A stretch of 5,671 bases of DNA from Ruminococcus sp. CAG:254 (GTDB lineage Bacteria > Bacillota > Clostridia > Oscillospirales > Ruminococcaceae). How positions within the stretch are numbered: position 1 is the first letter of the stretch; each line of letters starts with the position of its first letter. The position numbers and the translations under genes were made by a program. This document shows, one piece after another, positions 5,507 to 5,671 of the stretch. The notes under the pieces were generated by a model. The model was not told the DNA's origin. It made no database searches and worked only from the letters and a program-made list of their open reading frames with translations. The stretch is taken from contig HF997934.1 of NCBI GenBank assembly GCA_000433635.1, positions 2,678 through 8,348 of the forward strand. Direction: 5' to 3'.

Positions 5507-5671
5507 GCCGCAGGCAAACAAAAAGTTTTTTGCTCCAACAATTTTTCAAAAATGTTGGCGAGGTGTGGGCGAGCAGCCCACATTTGCGAAGCAAATCGAA
5601 CTTGCAAATGAAACTATAACAAAAATCTAGGAGCAAATCGAAAGAATCGCAATTGCCTTCAAAATCAGAAG
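5507..5671. repeat. hairpin-rich direct repeat, copy 2, reaching the window end
   Basis: This 165-nt segment repeats 5222-5385. The three differences in its last 112 nt (5560-5671) are all A in copy 1 and G here. The hairpins TGTGGGC/GCCCACA (5564-5570 with 5576-5582) and ATTTGC/GCAAAT (5582-5587 with 5591-5596) are unchanged. The first hairpin has a different sequence but still pairs: CCAACA (5535-5540) with TGTTGG (5553-5558), followed by the same T5/A5 inner stem. The match to copy 1 continues to the last base of the window, so the true right end is not visible. Confidence 0.9.

Noticed and set aside
5392..5630. Forward open frames of 64 and 75 residues over the spacer and repeat copy 2
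   Set aside because: Overlapping in different frames, no good ribosome binding site, and they consist of translated hairpins.
5222..5671. CRISPR array
   Set aside because: Two long repeats (~165 nt) with a 121-nt spacer and many internal hairpins do not fit CRISPR repeat and spacer sizes, and no cas gene is present.

Overview
The window carries one complete, tightly packed operon for a six-subunit Rnf complex (ferredoxin:NAD+ oxidoreductase, ion-translocating) in the order rnfC-rnfD-rnfG-rnfE-rnfA-rnfB, all on the + strand. This order is the one known from Clostridia (for example Acetobacterium and Clostridium); proteobacterial operons usually start rnfA-rnfB. The order, strong AGGAGG-type ribosome binding sites, a short RnfC without the long proteobacterial tail, a cysteine-rich polyferredoxin RnfB, and roughly even base composition with frequent GAA, GCA, CCG and CTG codons all suggest an anaerobic Firmicute. 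My best guess is a gut or rumen Oscillospiraceae/Ruminococcus-like member of the Clostridia; the species cannot be read from the window.

Layout: positions 1-179 hold either the 3' end of an unrecognised upstream gene that overlaps rnfC by ATGA, or a leader with several hairpins, or both. Positions 176-5157 hold the six rnf genes. Gaps are 2 to 19 nt, and two junctions (rnfG/rnfE and rnfE/rnfA) overlap by four bases (ATGA), so the genes are probably co-transcribed and translationally coupled. Positions 5189-5219 form a clear intrinsic terminator just after rnfB. Positions 5222-5671 hold no convincing gene but carry two copies of a ~165-nt hairpin-rich direct repeat, spaced about 285 nt apart; the second copy runs to the end of the window.

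How the genes work together (established for the family): RnfB takes electrons from reduced ferredoxin on the cytoplasmic side. They cross the membrane through the iron-sulfur centre held between the paralogous membrane subunits RnfA and RnfE, pass the covalent FMNs of RnfG and RnfD, and reach RnfC, which holds FMN and iron-sulfur clusters and reduces NAD+. The downhill transfer drives export of Na+ or H+; which ion is used here cannot be decided from sequence. The hallmark residues are present: FMN-attachment threonines in RnfD and RnfG, the membrane cysteines in RnfA and RnfE, and the cluster cysteines in RnfB and RnfC. No apbE-type flavin transferase gene is visible, so FMN attachment must rely on a gene elsewhere.

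The operon itself belongs to a known system. The less ordinary items are a four-cysteine cytoplasmic tail on RnfE, the structured repeat family after the terminator, and the unexplained 5' segment before rnfC.
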